A stretch of 64,000 bases of DNA. Source: an uncultured Mycoplasmatota bacterium (GTDB taxonomy: Bacteria; Bacillota_I; Bacilli_A; RF39; UBA660). The notes below the pieces were generated by a model that was not told the origin of the DNA, did no database searches, and saw nothing but the letters and a program-made list of their open reading frames with translations. A program made the position numbers and the translations under genes. The stretch is from contig URHJ01000002.1 in NCBI GenBank assembly GCA_900547465.1, forward strand, positions 1-64,000, in the 5' to 3' direction. Position 1 is the stretch's first letter, and each line of letters opens with the position of its first letter. Shown here piece after piece: positions 1 through 8,221 of this stretch.

Positions 1-206
1 GGGCATTAAGAGATCAAGGATATAGAGATGGGCTATCACAAGGCAAAGCCGAAGGTAGAGAAGAAGGAAAAGCAGAGGGAATATCTGAAGGAAAAAATGA
101 GAGAAATATTGAAATAGCTAGAAATATGTTAAAAGATAATATATCAATTGAGTCTATTTCAAAATATACTGATTTATCAATAAATGAGATAAATTCATTA
201 AAATAA
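1..206 (+). CDS. C-terminal end of an Rpn/PD-(D/E)XK transposase-type nuclease (partial)
   Basis: Open frame entering from the left edge (codons start at position 3) and ending at TAA 204-206; 67 residues are visible. It begins with a run of Gly/Glu/Lys-rich repeats (QGKAEGREEGKAEG and similar) followed by IARNMLKDNISIESISKYTDLSINEI. This arrangement, a charged EGxxEG linker and then a short helical segment, is the usual C-terminus of Rpn-family recombination-promoting nucleases (PD-(D/E)XK transposase family). The catalytic part lies outside the window, so the family call rests on the tail alone. A terminator follows directly. Confidence 0.6.
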   Translation, partial: ALRDQGYRDGLSQGKAEGREEGKAEGISEGKNERNIEIARNMLKDNISIESISKYTDLSINEINSLK

Positions 207-210
207 ATAG

Positions 211-232
211 AAGACCTTTAAAGTCTTTTTTT
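211..232 (+). terminator. Rho-independent terminator after the Rpn-like gene
   Basis: Stem AAGAC / GTCTT around a CTTTAAA loop, followed by a T run, just after the stop codon at 204-206. Confidence 0.65.
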
Positions 233-286
233 GCTTGTTATTATATTAAAAATATTCTTCTTTTTCTTTCTTAAATAGAAAAGCTT

Positions 287-295
287 TGCTATAAT
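287..295 (+). promoter_or_regulatory. Extended -10 promoter of deoD
   Basis: TGCTATAAT ends 22 bases before the deoD ATG at 318. Transcription would start near 302, leaving a short leader that still carries the AAGAAGG ribosome site at 304-310. No good -35 box is visible. Confidence 0.6.
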
Positions 296-317
296 AAGAA
301 TGAAAGAAGGTAGAAAT

Positions 318-1034
318 ATGCCAACAGCACATATAGAAGCAGAAAAAAATGATATTGCGAAAAAGGTTTTGATGCCAGGTGATCCCTTAAGGGCTAAGTA
401 TATAGCAGATAACTTTTTAACTGATGTTAAGATTGTTAATAAAGTTAGAAATATGTATGCATATACAGGTTTTTATAAAGGTGAAAAAATTACTGTTTTC
501 CCATCTGGTATGGGGATTCCTAGTATGGGAATTTATGCTTATGAATTGTTTAAAATTTATGATGTAGATGAGATTATTAGAATAGGTACAAGTGGTTCTT
601 TTAATAAAGATATGGAATTACTTGATGTTGTTTTAGCAACTTCATCTTATAGTTTTTCATCATTTCCAAAAGCATTTGATGGTGATTGTTATGATCATAT
701 TTCATCTAGTAGTGAACTTAATGATAAAATAATTTCAACTGCTCAAGACGATAATATAGATTTAAAAATTGGTAATATTATTACTAGTGATATTTTTGAT
801 CCTTATGTAGACTTTGAAAAATATATTAAAAATTACCCTAGTGATGTTACTTTTTTAGCAATGGAGATGGAAGCATTTGGACTTTTCTATTTAGCTAAGA
901 AATTAAATAAGAAAGCAACTAGTCTTATGACTATTGTCGATATTATTGGAAAGACGCAGTCTCTAACTAGTGAAGAGAGAGAAAAAAGTTTAAATGAAAT
1001 GATTAAGCTTGCGCTTGATTCAATCATAAAATAA
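318..1034 (+). CDS. deoD: Purine nucleoside phosphorylase DeoD-type
   Basis: Cytosolic enzyme cleaving purine (deoxy)nucleosides with phosphate to free base and (deoxy)ribose-1-phosphate in nucleoside salvage. The 238-residue product matches the usual length of the hexameric DeoD type (about 235-240). It opens with MPTAHIEAE, then VLMPGDPLRAKYIA (phosphate and nucleoside site), SGMGIPSMGIYAYEL, RIGTSGSF, AMEMEAFGLF (ribose-binding EME) and a late VDII carrying the Asp expected at the catalytic position. The upstream ATG at 300 is in frame, but the ATG at 318 is chosen because AAGAAGG lies 7 bases before it and homologues start there. It stands alone between a terminator and the M16 pair. High confidence in family and function. 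Confidence 0.95.
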   Translation: MPTAHIEAEKNDIAKKVLMPGDPLRAKYIADNFLTDVKIVNKVRNMYAYTGFYKGEKITVFPSGMGIPSMGIYAYELFKIYDVDEIIRIGTSGSFNKDMELLDVVLATSSYSFSSFPKAFDGDCYDHISSSSELNDKIISTAQDDNIDLKIGNIITSDIFDPYVDFEKYIKNYPSDVTFLAMEMEAFGLFYLAKKLNKKATSLMTIVDIIGKTQSLTSEEREKSLNEMIKLALDSIIK

Positions 1035-1069
1035 TTAAAATTAGATATACTATGGAATGAGGTGAACTT

Positions 1070-2332
1070 ATGGAATATAGAAAATTAGATTTAGGTACAT
1101 ATAAATTACATATGATAAAAACAGATAAGTTTAAAACTATTAGAGTAAAAGTATCTTTTAGAAGACCTATAAAAAAGAGTGAGGTAACTATAAGAAATAT
1201 TTTATGTAATGTACTTAGTCAATCTACTAAAAATCATAAAACAAAGAGAGAATTAATTATAAAGTCACAAGATCTTTATGCAACTACTATTTCTTCATCT
1301 AATACAAGAATTGGTAACTTTATTAATACAGATGTTAGTATGACAGTTTTGAATGATAAATATACTGAAGTTGGTAATTATGAGAGAGCACTAGAGTTTT
1401 TAAAAGAAGTTATATATAATCCAAATGTAGAGGACAATAAATTTTCTGAAGATGCATTAGATATTGTTAAGGCTCAAGCAAAGACATCACTTGAGACAAT
1501 AAAAGAAGATGCTTCATACTATAGTGTTATTAGACTTTTAGAGACTATGGATAGTGAAGGGCCTACTACTTGTAGAATGACTGGTTATATAGAAGATTTG
1601 GATAGTATTAATACTAGTAATTTATATAAATATTATAAGAGTATGATAGAAAAAGATTTAATGGATATTTTTGTTGTTGGAAATATAGATTTTGAAGAGA
1701 CTGAAGAAGTAATGAAGAGTTATTTTCCAATTAAAACTTTTAAAAAGAGAAAAGCAAAATATTTAGTTGATTCTGTAAAACCAAGGAGAAGAAAACAATT
1801 TATTACTGAGACATTAGAAAATAATCAATCAAAGTTAGCTATTGGATGTAGAATGGTTGGCTTAACTGATTATGAGAGAAATTATCCATTAACCTTATAT
1901 AATATAATTTTAGGTTCTGGAACTGATTCTAAGTTATTTAGAGAAGTTAGGGAGAAACATTCTCTTTGTTATACAATATCTTCTGTACCAAATAAATTAG
2001 ATAATATTCTACTAATAAGAGAAGGTGTAGATAGAAAAAATATTAAAAAGTCTGTTAGTTTAATTGAAGATCAAATGAATTTAATGAAGAAGGGAAAGTT
2101 TACCGATTCTGATATTAATATAGCTAAAGAATATTTTCAAACAGCGCTTGATAGTGTAGTTGAGAGTGAAGCTAGTATGATAGAAAATTATTTTATGATG
2201 GATTTAATGGGACTTGATGATATAGATGTTAGAAGAAGAAAAATGAATGAGGTAAGTAAGTCTGATATTATTAAAGTTGCGAAGAAGATAAAGATGGATA
2301 CAGTATTTTGTATAGAGGGTGTTAATAAATGA
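1070..2332 (+). CDS. yfmF: M16-family peptidase-like protein YfmF (zinc motif absent)
   Basis: Insulinase/M16-fold protein of 420 residues. It has no HxxEH zinc motif in its N-terminal half, but it keeps the C-terminal partner signature LFREVREKHSLCYTI, whose Arg and Tyr normally complete the active site of the partner subunit. In Bacillus the YfmF/YfmH pair is listed as associated with elongation factor P modification. The gene sits directly before the catalytic-type partner, with an ATGA overlap at 2329-2332, consistent with a heterodimer of inactive and zinc-bearing subunits. RBS: GAGGTG before the ATG at 1070. What can be seen is family and pairing; the EF-P link is from the family and not from this sequence. 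Confidence 0.85.
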   Translation: MEYRKLDLGTYKLHMIKTDKFKTIRVKVSFRRPIKKSEVTIRNILCNVLSQSTKNHKTKRELIIKSQDLYATTISSSNTRIGNFINTDVSMTVLNDKYTEVGNYERALEFLKEVIYNPNVEDNKFSEDALDIVKAQAKTSLETIKEDASYYSVIRLLETMDSEGPTTCRMTGYIEDLDSINTSNLYKYYKSMIEKDLMDIFVVGNIDFEETEEVMKSYFPIKTFKKRKAKYLVDSVKPRRRKQFITETLENNQSKLAIGCRMVGLTDYERNYPLTLYNIILGSGTDSKLFREVREKHSLCYTISSVPNKLDNILLIREGVDRKNIKKSVSLIEDQMNLMKKGKFTDSDINIAKEYFQTALDSVVESEASMIENYFMMDLMGLDDIDVRRRKMNEVSKSDIIKVAKKIKMDTVFCIEGVNK

Positions 2333-3624
2333 TTAAAATAGAGTTAAAGGGACTAGATCAGGAATATTATACAGAAACTTTAGATAATGGATTAGAAGTA
2401 TTTATGATTCCGTATAAAGATAAGAAAAACTATTTTATAAGTTACGCAACAAGATATGGAAGCGATACTAATACTTTTGTTCCGTATGATGGTAAAAAGA
2501 TGATTACTGTATCTAATGGAATTGCGCATTTTCTTGAACATAAAATGTTTGAGCAAGAAGATGGCGTTGATCCATTTACATTCTTTTCTGAAAGTGGAAC
2601 AGGTGCTAATGCATCAACTTCGTTTGATAGTACTCAATATATTTGTTATGGAACTAAAGAATTTGAAAAGAATTTAGAGTTTTTACTTACTTATGTAAAT
2701 GAACCTTATTTTACAGATGAAAATGTAGAAAAGGAAAAGGGAATTATTCAAGAAGAGATAAAAATGTATGAAGATATCCCTGAATGTATGCTTGAAAATA
2801 AACTTAGAGAGGGTATATATCATGTTCATCCTCATAAAATTGATATTGCTGGTAGTTGTGAAGATGTTTCTAATATAACTAAGGAAGAGTTATATAAATG
2901 TTATAATACATTCTATAATCCTAATAATATGTTTATAGTAATTGCAGGTAATTTTGATTATAAAAGTGCTTCAAATGTTATACATAAAGTATTAGATCAA
3001 AAGAAGAATAGATTAGAAACAATAAAAGTTAAAGAATATAAAGAACCAAAAACGGTAGCAATAAAGGAACAAGAGATTTCAACTAATATTAAAGTACCTA
3101 AGATTGGTTTAGGTTATAAGTTTGCGACTAAAGATTTTAGGGTAGATGATGAATTTGAATTGTCATTATATTTAACAATGATTTCAACTTTATTATTTGG
3201 ACGTGCAACAACATTTAGAGAAAAGATAAGAAGTAAACATTTAATGACTAACTTTTACTTTGAATGGGAGAGTATAAAAGATTATAAAACTTTAATAATA
3301 TATTCTGAAACTGAAAATCCAGATTTACTTATTGATGAAGTACAAAAAGAATTAGAAAATATTCAAATTGAAGAAGCTGATTTTGAAAGAATGAAGAAAG
3401 TTTGGATCGCTAACGAAGTTAAGATGATTGACTATGTTGATACAACTGTAAGTAATATATATTATGATTTAATTAATTATCATAGAGTAATAGAAAATAA
3501 GGTTGATCTAATAAGAAATATGAGTAAAGAAAAATTAGATCAAATACTTTCTAATATGAGTTTTAAAAATAGAAGTAAAGTTATTTTATTACCAAATAAA
3601 ATAATTACTAAAGAGAGTGATTAG
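2329..3624 (+). CDS. yfmH: Zinc-dependent M16-family peptidase YfmH
   Basis: 431-residue M16 metalloprotease. The inverted zinc motif HFLEH is at residues 67-71 (H67, E70 catalytic, H71), and a third ligand Glu lies about 73 residues later in QEEIKMYED (residues 141-149). A typical SFDSTQYICYGT core strand lies between. It overlaps yfmF by four bases (ATGA), so translation is probably coupled and the two products likely pair, this one supplying zinc and yfmF supplying the Arg/Tyr side. A strong terminator follows the stop. The processing substrate in this organism is unknown. Confidence 0.87.
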   Translation: MIKIELKGLDQEYYTETLDNGLEVFMIPYKDKKNYFISYATRYGSDTNTFVPYDGKKMITVSNGIAHFLEHKMFEQEDGVDPFTFFSESGTGANASTSFDSTQYICYGTKEFEKNLEFLLTYVNEPYFTDENVEKEKGIIQEEIKMYEDIPECMLENKLREGIYHVHPHKIDIAGSCEDVSNITKEELYKCYNTFYNPNNMFIVIAGNFDYKSASNVIHKVLDQKKNRLETIKVKEYKEPKTVAIKEQEISTNIKVPKIGLGYKFATKDFRVDDEFELSLYLTMISTLLFGRATTFREKIRSKHLMTNFYFEWESIKDYKTLIIYSETENPDLLIDEVQKELENIQIEEADFERMKKVWIANEVKMIDYVDTTVSNIYYDLINYHRVIENKVDLIRNMSKEKLDQILSNMSFKNRSKVILLPNKIITKESD

Positions 3625-3647
3625 TGCTAGTTTTAGCACTTTTTTTC
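3625..3647 (+). terminator. Terminator of the yfmF-yfmH operon
   Basis: Stem TGCTA / TAGCA with loop GTTT, then a run of seven T, immediately after the TAG stop. Confidence 0.8.
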
Positions 3648-3650
3648 ATG

Positions 3651-3674
3651 AAAAAAAGATTGCTTTTGCAATCT
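3651..3674 (-). terminator. Terminator of the minus-strand yidD-lipoprotein operon
   Basis: Perfect 7-bp stem AGATTGC / GCAATCT with loop TTTT. On the minus strand it is followed by seven T (3651-3657 complemented). It overlaps the stop codon of the lipoprotein gene and abuts the plus-strand terminator of yfmH, so the convergent operons are insulated back to back. Confidence 0.85.
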
Positions 3675-4539
3675 ATTGATATAATTCCTGTTTTAAAGTA
3701 TCTAGGTTTTCATTCATTAATGTTATATAATCTTTACCATCATCTCTATCTTTGTCTGAGATAACATTTAATTTATTTAATTCTAATTTCTTAAGATTTG
3801 AATTTTGTTTCATAACTGTTTTAGCATTTTCACTTAATTCTTCTTCTTTGAATGTATAAATGTAATTAATAGTACCAGCTTTAGCCATTGTGTTTACTTC
3901 GGCGATATCTTTGTCTGTTGCATCACTATCTAAGCAAATAACTTTTAATCCGAATTTTTCTAGGAATTTTAAGGCTGAATCTGATACAACTATTACTTTA
4001 TTATCAGTATTTTCTACTGTTAATCTGTAATCAGCATCTAGTTCTGATAAATCTATTTTTAATTTATTATAAGCTTCATCAACTTCTTTTGTTAAATAAG
4101 TACTAGTAATATATTCTTTTAGACCAAGTCTTACGTTTTGGGCCATCATTAATAGTGATGATGGATTTAACCATAACTCTTCGTTTGAATAATCTGTTTC
4201 TAAAACATATGATGTGTCTATAATTTTTAAATCTTTATTAATATCAAGTAAGCTAACAGCTAAGTTTCTTTCTTTTTCAACTAATCCTGTATATACAAAT
4301 AAGCCCATGTCAGCATAATTTTGTTTTTGTCTTTTTGTAACTTGATATTTTTCTGTATTAACACCATCTGGATAAACTTGATTTATTTTAGCATGTTTGC
4401 CATATAATCTTTCTACAACAAATTCATTTGGATAATTAGTAACTGCAATATCAATATCTTCCATGTCATCTTGACGACAACCAGTGGTTGATATAGCAAG
4501 TATTCCTATAATAAGTAACATAAATAATTTTTTCTTCAT
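3673..4539 (-). CDS. ZnuA/TroA-like substrate-binding lipoprotein with degenerate metal site
   Basis: 288 residues with a lipoprotein signal peptide ([10 protein letters not shown], lipobox STTGC, Cys21). The body resembles cluster A-I metal ABC-transporter binding proteins: a Tyr/Pro-rich N-lobe ([10 protein letters not shown]), the LWLNP segment that corresponds to the family's HxWLDP, a long linking helix, and a C-lobe ([18 protein letters not shown]) that corresponds to the segment carrying the third ligand. The histidines usually found at these places are replaced: Glu/Lys after the YPDG stretch, Glu-Leu before WLNP, and Asp where the C-lobe His is expected. No ABC permease or ATPase is adjacent. 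Upstream yidD overlaps it by 4 bp on the same strand. The fold assignment is fairly sure; the ligand is unknown and may not be a metal. Confidence 0.7.
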   Translation of the reverse strand: MKKKLFMLLIIGILAISTTGCRQDDMEDIDIAVTNYPNEFVVERLYGKHAKINQVYPDGVNTEKYQVTKRQKQNYADMGLFVYTGLVEKERNLAVSLLDINKDLKIIDTSYVLETDYSNEELWLNPSSLLMMAQNVRLGLKEYITSTYLTKEVDEAYNKLKIDLSELDADYRLTVENTDNKVIVVSDSALKFLEKFGLKVICLDSDATDKDIAEVNTMAKAGTINYIYTFKEEELSENAKTVMKQNSNLKKLELNKLNVISDKDRDDGKDYITLMNENLDTLKQELYQ

Positions 4540-4760
4540 TTTTTCTTCTCCTTCACTATTAAAGGATCATATCCACTAGTACCTAGAGGATTACACCTTA
4601 ATATTCTTTTTATACTCAAAAAACTTCCCTTGATTGCTCCATATTCGTTAATTGCATCTATTGCATAATTAGAACAAGTTGGAATATGACGACATGAATA
4701 GTGAAAAGAACCTGGTATTTTTTGATATAATTTTATAATTTTAATTAGGACTTTTCTCAT
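4536..4760 (-). CDS. yidD: Membrane protein insertion efficiency factor YidD
   Basis: Short 74-residue YidD-family protein. An N-terminal amphipathic helix ([14 protein letters not shown]) is followed by the hallmark [21 protein letters not shown] and [15 protein letters not shown], with the three conserved cysteines. YidD assists YidC-dependent membrane protein insertion at the inner face of the membrane. It is usually next to rnpA/yidC/oriC; here it overlaps a substrate-binding lipoprotein by 4 bp (translation likely coupled), which is not the standard neighbourhood. Confidence 0.93.
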   Translation of the reverse strand: MRKVLIKIIKLYQKIPGSFHYSCRHIPTCSNYAIDAINEYGAIKGSFLSIKRILRCNPLGTSGYDPLIVKEKKK

Positions 4761-4889
4761 ATCATCACCGCACTATAAGTTTACTATAAATTCTTTAAAA
4801 TAGCAATTACCTCACTAAATTTATTTTTATAGATTTTTGCAATATATTCTTAAGTTTATAATTTAGTTCTATACGAAATCAATGTTTTT

Positions 4890-4898
4890 TGGTATAAT
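4890..4898 (+). promoter_or_regulatory. Extended -10 promoter of rnc
   Basis: TGGTATAAT ends 17 bases before the rnc ATG at 4916. No clear -35 element. Confidence 0.6.
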
Positions 4899-4915
4899 AA
4901 TCATGGTGATAAAAG

Positions 4916-5581
4916 ATGAATGAATTATATGAAATATTAAAAATAACACCTAAAGATGAAAGACTTTATAATATAGCTGTTTCACATTCTTCTTATGCAA
5001 ATGAACATAAGGCAAAGCTTGATTATGAAAGATTAGAGTTTTTAGGAGATGCAGTAGTTGATTTAGTGGTTGCGGATTATTTATATTCGAATCATGATGA
5101 ATCAGAAGGAGAAATGACTAAGGTACGTGCTAGTTATGTTTGTGAAAATGCTTTATATGAGTATTCAATGAATTTGGGATTGTATAAGTTCATAAAAGTA
5201 GGACATGGTGAAGAAAAAGAAGGTGGCAAATATAAAAAAGCTATTCTTTCTGATATTTTTGAAGCACTTATGGGAGCAATTTATTTAGATCTTGGTTATG
5301 CTACTGCTAGAAAAACAGTTTTAAATATAGTAACTCCATATATAGAAGATCCTAATGTAACTTTCTTTAATGATTATAAGTCTGTTTTACAAGAAGTTGT
5401 TCAAACTGAGAAAAAGACAGTAGCATATGAATTAATAGATGAAAAGGGACCTGCTCATGATAAGACTTTTACAATGGAAGTTAAAATAGATGGAATAGTT
5501 TTTGGTGTTGGAGAAGGTTGTTCTAAAAAAGAAGCAGAACAAAATGCTGCGAAAGAGGCATTAAAAAAGTTTGCTAAATAG
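4916..5581 (+). CDS. rnc: Ribonuclease III
   Basis: Double-strand-specific endoribonuclease (221 residues) that processes rRNA precursors and structured RNAs as a homodimer. The N-terminal RNase III domain shows the signature ERLEFLGDAVVDL (residues about 40-52) and the second acidic cluster LSDIFEALMGAIYLD, which supplies the Mg2+-binding Asp and Glu. The C-terminal double-stranded RNA-binding domain (about 150-221) ends with the typical GCSKKEAEQNAAKEAL helix. RBS: GGTGAT. An ASCH-Nudix gene follows 11 bp later, probably co-transcribed. Confidence 0.96.
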   Translation: MNELYEILKITPKDERLYNIAVSHSSYANEHKAKLDYERLEFLGDAVVDLVVADYLYSNHDESEGEMTKVRASYVCENALYEYSMNLGLYKFIKVGHGEEKEGGKYKKAILSDIFEALMGAIYLDLGYATARKTVLNIVTPYIEDPNVTFFNDYKSVLQEVVQTEKKTVAYELIDEKGPAHDKTFTMEVKIDGIVFGVGEGCSKKEAEQNAAKEALKKFAK

Positions 5582-5592
5582 GGGTATAATAT

Positions 5593-6345
5593 ATGGAATA
5601 TAAAATGGGATTACAAAGTAAATATTTTAATTTAATAAAGAAATCAGAAAAAACAGTAGAAGCTAGATTAAATGATGCAAAAAGACAGAAATTAAAAGTT
5701 GGAGATATTATAGAATTTTGTGAAGAGCCAGATAGAGACAATAAAATTGATACTATTGTAGTGGAATTAGATAAATATAATAGTTTTTCTGATGCTATTG
5801 ATGGTAAAGGTATAAAATGCTTTACTAATGAAGATGAAAGTTCGTATCTTAATGACTTAGAAGAATATTATCCTAAAGATAAACAGGAAGAAAATGGAGT
5901 TTTGGCTATTACTGTTTCTAAAGTAGAAAAGCATGAAAAATCATGTGGAGCAGTAGTGTTTAAGAATATTAATGATAAACTTCATGTTTTATTAATTCAT
6001 CATAATTTAGGACATTGGGGTATACCTAAGGGACATGTAGAAGGTGCAGAAGTTGAAGTAGAGACTGCTAAAAGAGAAGTTTTAGAAGAGACTGGTATAG
6101 AAATAGAAGTTATACCTGGTTTTAGAGAGAGTATTACTTACAGTCCTAAGAAGAATGTTTTGAAAGATGTTATTTTCTTTATTGGTAAGAGTTTGAGTGA
6201 TAATTTAACTCCTCAATTAGAAGAGGTACAAGAAGTGGGATTTATTCCTGCAGATAGGGCATTAGAAATAATTACTTATGCAGAAGAAAAAGATATTTTA
6301 GAAAAGGCAATTGGTTATATAGAAAAGAATAATTTGAAATATTAA
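5593..6345 (+). CDS. ASCH domain fused to Nudix hydrolase
   Basis: 250 residues in two parts. Residues 1 to about 112 look like an ASCH-type RNA-binding beta-barrel: the opening MGLQSKYFNLIKKSEKTVEAR followed by KVGDIIEF is the characteristic start. Residues about 115-250 are a Nudix hydrolase with a complete Nudix box, GHVEGAE then a REVLEETGI end, matching Gx5Ex7REUxEExGU, with a WGIPKGH lead-in typical of the Ap4A-hydrolase-like branch. It probably cleaves a nucleoside diphosphate-linked compound (diadenosine polyphosphate, or possibly an RNA 5' end). The substrate cannot be read from sequence. It sits between rnc and an RNase J paralogue, which makes an RNA-related role plausible but unproven. 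Confidence 0.85.
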   Translation: MEYKMGLQSKYFNLIKKSEKTVEARLNDAKRQKLKVGDIIEFCEEPDRDNKIDTIVVELDKYNSFSDAIDGKGIKCFTNEDESSYLNDLEEYYPKDKQEENGVLAITVSKVEKHEKSCGAVVFKNINDKLHVLLIHHNLGHWGIPKGHVEGAEVEVETAKREVLEETGIEIEVIPGFRESITYSPKKNVLKDVIFFIGKSLSDNLTPQLEEVQEVGFIPADRALEIITYAEEKDILEKAIGYIEKNNLKY

Positions 6346-6353
6346 GTTTTTTT

Positions 6354-6362
6354 TGATATAAT
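6354..6362 (+). promoter_or_regulatory. Extended -10 promoter of the RNase J-like gene
   Basis: TGATATAAT, 42 bases upstream of the ATG at 6404; preceded by a T-rich stretch. Confidence 0.55.
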
Positions 6363-6403
6363 GTAGAAGCTTCGTAACTGTAATAAAAAGAAAGGAGAAA
6401 AAT

Positions 6404-8056
6404 ATGAGTAAGATTAAAATTTTTAGTTTAGGTGGACTAAACGAAAATGGTAAAAATATGTATGTCGTAGAAGTAGATAAAGATATATTTATTTTTGATG
6501 CGGGACTTAAATACGACAATGATAGAAATTTAGGAATAGATTATATTATTCCAAACTTTGATTATATTATTAAAAATAGAAAGAGAGTTAAGGGAGTATT
6601 TTTAACTCATGGACATGAAAGTAATATGGGAGCTGTACCTGATTTATTGGAACTTGTTCCTGAACTTGTAGTTTATGGAGCTAAACTTACTTTAGATATT
6701 TTAAAGAATAATTTAACAGATGCAGAGATAAAGAAATATAAATTAAAAGAAATTAAGCCACATACTAAGATTAGTTTTGGTAAAAATTCTATTTTTCCAA
6801 TTAGTATGACACATTCAATACCTGATGCTTTATGTTATGTTTTATATACTAGAGATGGAGCAATTGTTTATACTGGAGATTTTACTTTTGATGCTACTAT
6901 GAGAGGACATTATGAGACAGATATAGGTAAACTTGCATATGTTGGTAAACAAGGGGTTTTATGTTTACTTACAGAATCTACTTATGCAGATAGACCTGGA
7001 CATACTTCTCCAAGTAATAGAGTTTCATCATTTATTAGAGAAGTGTTAGAAAAAAATGAAAATAGGATTATCGCAACTGTTATGCCTGCTCATTTTTATA
7101 GAATTCAAGAAATATTTGATGAGGTTTCAAAGACTCATCGTAAAATTGTATTAATGGGTAAGAGTTTACAAAATATGATTACTAAAGCTATCAATGATGG
7201 ATATTTAACATTACCAAAAGAAAAGATTGGTGATTTAAGTAATATTAATGATAAAGATGTAGTTATTTTGATTTCTGATGAAAAAGAAAAACCTTTTGCT
7301 AACCTTGAAAGAATTATTAAGGGGTATGACAAATATATAAAACTGGTTGAGACAGATACAATATTTATTACTGAACCAAGTTATCCTGGTATAGAAAAAA
7401 GAATGGCAATTATTATGGATGATGTTGCAATGTTAGGAGCTAATGCTGTATCGTTATCTAGTAAAAAACATTTATTACATCATGCATCTAGTGAAGATTT
7501 AATGATGATGATTAATCTAATGAATCCTAAATATTATTTCCCAGTAGAGGGTGAGTATCGTCATCAATATGCAAACGGACAGATTGCTGAGAAAATGGGA
7601 ATAAGTAAAGATAATATTATTTTAAAAGAAAATGGAGATGTAGCATTATTTGTTAATGGTAAGCTTTCAAATCATTTAGAACATATCACAACAGATGATA
7701 CCTTAATTGATGGTAAGAGTCAGGAAGATGTTGGTGATTTGGTTTTAAAAGATAGAGAAATGTTAGGATCTAATGGTATTGTTATAGTTAGTTGTACACT
7801 TGATAAGAAGACTAAAGAAATTATAGGTGGTCCAGAGATTCTAACTAGAGGATTTATCTATGTAAAAGAAAGTCAAGAACTTTTAATGGAAACGAAGCAA
7901 TTAGCTAAGGAAGTTATTACAGATAATATTAATCCAAATTCTGGTAGAGTAGATTACTCAAAAATAAAAACAGAAGTAAGAGATTCTTTGGGTAAATTCT
8001 TTTATAAAGAAACCGAATCAAAACCAATGATTCTTACAGTTATTCAAGAAGTATAA
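6404..8056 (+). CDS. rnjB: RNase J-family protein with degenerate metal site (RNase J2-like)
   Basis: 550-residue metallo-beta-lactamase/beta-CASP protein of RNase J layout (beta-lactamase, beta-CASP, C-terminal domain). Its opening IKIFSLGGLNENGKNMY and the later THSIPDA (His137) and YTGDFTFDAT (Asp159) are typical. The key zinc motif is altered: family HxHxDH reads H69-G-H71-E-S73-N74, so the Asp and last His are gone. The later region that reads HxSGHG in active enzymes is HHASSEDL here, and the family PxHGE reads PVEGE. This pattern resembles the J2-type subunits that partner an active RNase J1; J1 is not in this window. RBS AAAGGAG. The gene symbol is therefore tentative. Confidence 0.85.
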   Translation: MSKIKIFSLGGLNENGKNMYVVEVDKDIFIFDAGLKYDNDRNLGIDYIIPNFDYIIKNRKRVKGVFLTHGHESNMGAVPDLLELVPELVVYGAKLTLDILKNNLTDAEIKKYKLKEIKPHTKISFGKNSIFPISMTHSIPDALCYVLYTRDGAIVYTGDFTFDATMRGHYETDIGKLAYVGKQGVLCLLTESTYADRPGHTSPSNRVSSFIREVLEKNENRIIATVMPAHFYRIQEIFDEVSKTHRKIVLMGKSLQNMITKAINDGYLTLPKEKIGDLSNINDKDVVILISDEKEKPFANLERIIKGYDKYIKLVETDTIFITEPSYPGIEKRMAIIMDDVAMLGANAVSLSSKKHLLHHASSEDLMMMINLMNPKYYFPVEGEYRHQYANGQIAEKMGISKDNIILKENGDVALFVNGKLSNHLEHITTDDTLIDGKSQEDVGDLVLKDREMLGSNGIVIVSCTLDKKTKEIIGGPEILTRGFIYVKESQELLMETKQLAKEVITDNINPNSGRVDYSKIKTEVRDSLGKFFYKETESKPMILTVIQEV

Positions 8057-8061
8057 AGTTG

Positions 8062-8093
8062 AAACTATCGAAATTGTTCGGTAGTTTTATTTG
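8062..8093 (+). terminator. Terminator after the RNase J-like gene
   Basis: 11-bp stem (AAACTATCGAA / TTCGGTAGTTT, one G-T pair) with loop ATTG, followed by a short T-rich tail. Confidence 0.75.
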
Positions 8094-8163
8094 TAAATTT
8101 ATGTAAAATATGTGTTTATTGGAAAGAATTGTTGTATACTGAATGTAGTAAATTAGAAAATGT

Positions 8164-8192
8164 TTGCTTTTTTTGTAAAAATATGGTATAAT
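8164..8192 (+). promoter_or_regulatory. Promoter of the HAD-acyl-CoA synthetase / plsC operon
   Basis: TTGCTT, 17-base spacer, TATAAT, with an extended -10 (TGG at 8184-8186). It is followed by a strong AAAGGGGG ribosome site before the ATG at 8222. Confidence 0.7.
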
Positions 8193-8221
8193 CTTTATAA
8201 TTTTTAAAGGGGGATAATTAT

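Noticed and set aside
6298..6519. Minus-strand ORF over the RNase J start
   Set aside because: Low-complexity, Phe/Leu-rich translation antisense to a strong promoter and gene start; no ribosome site.
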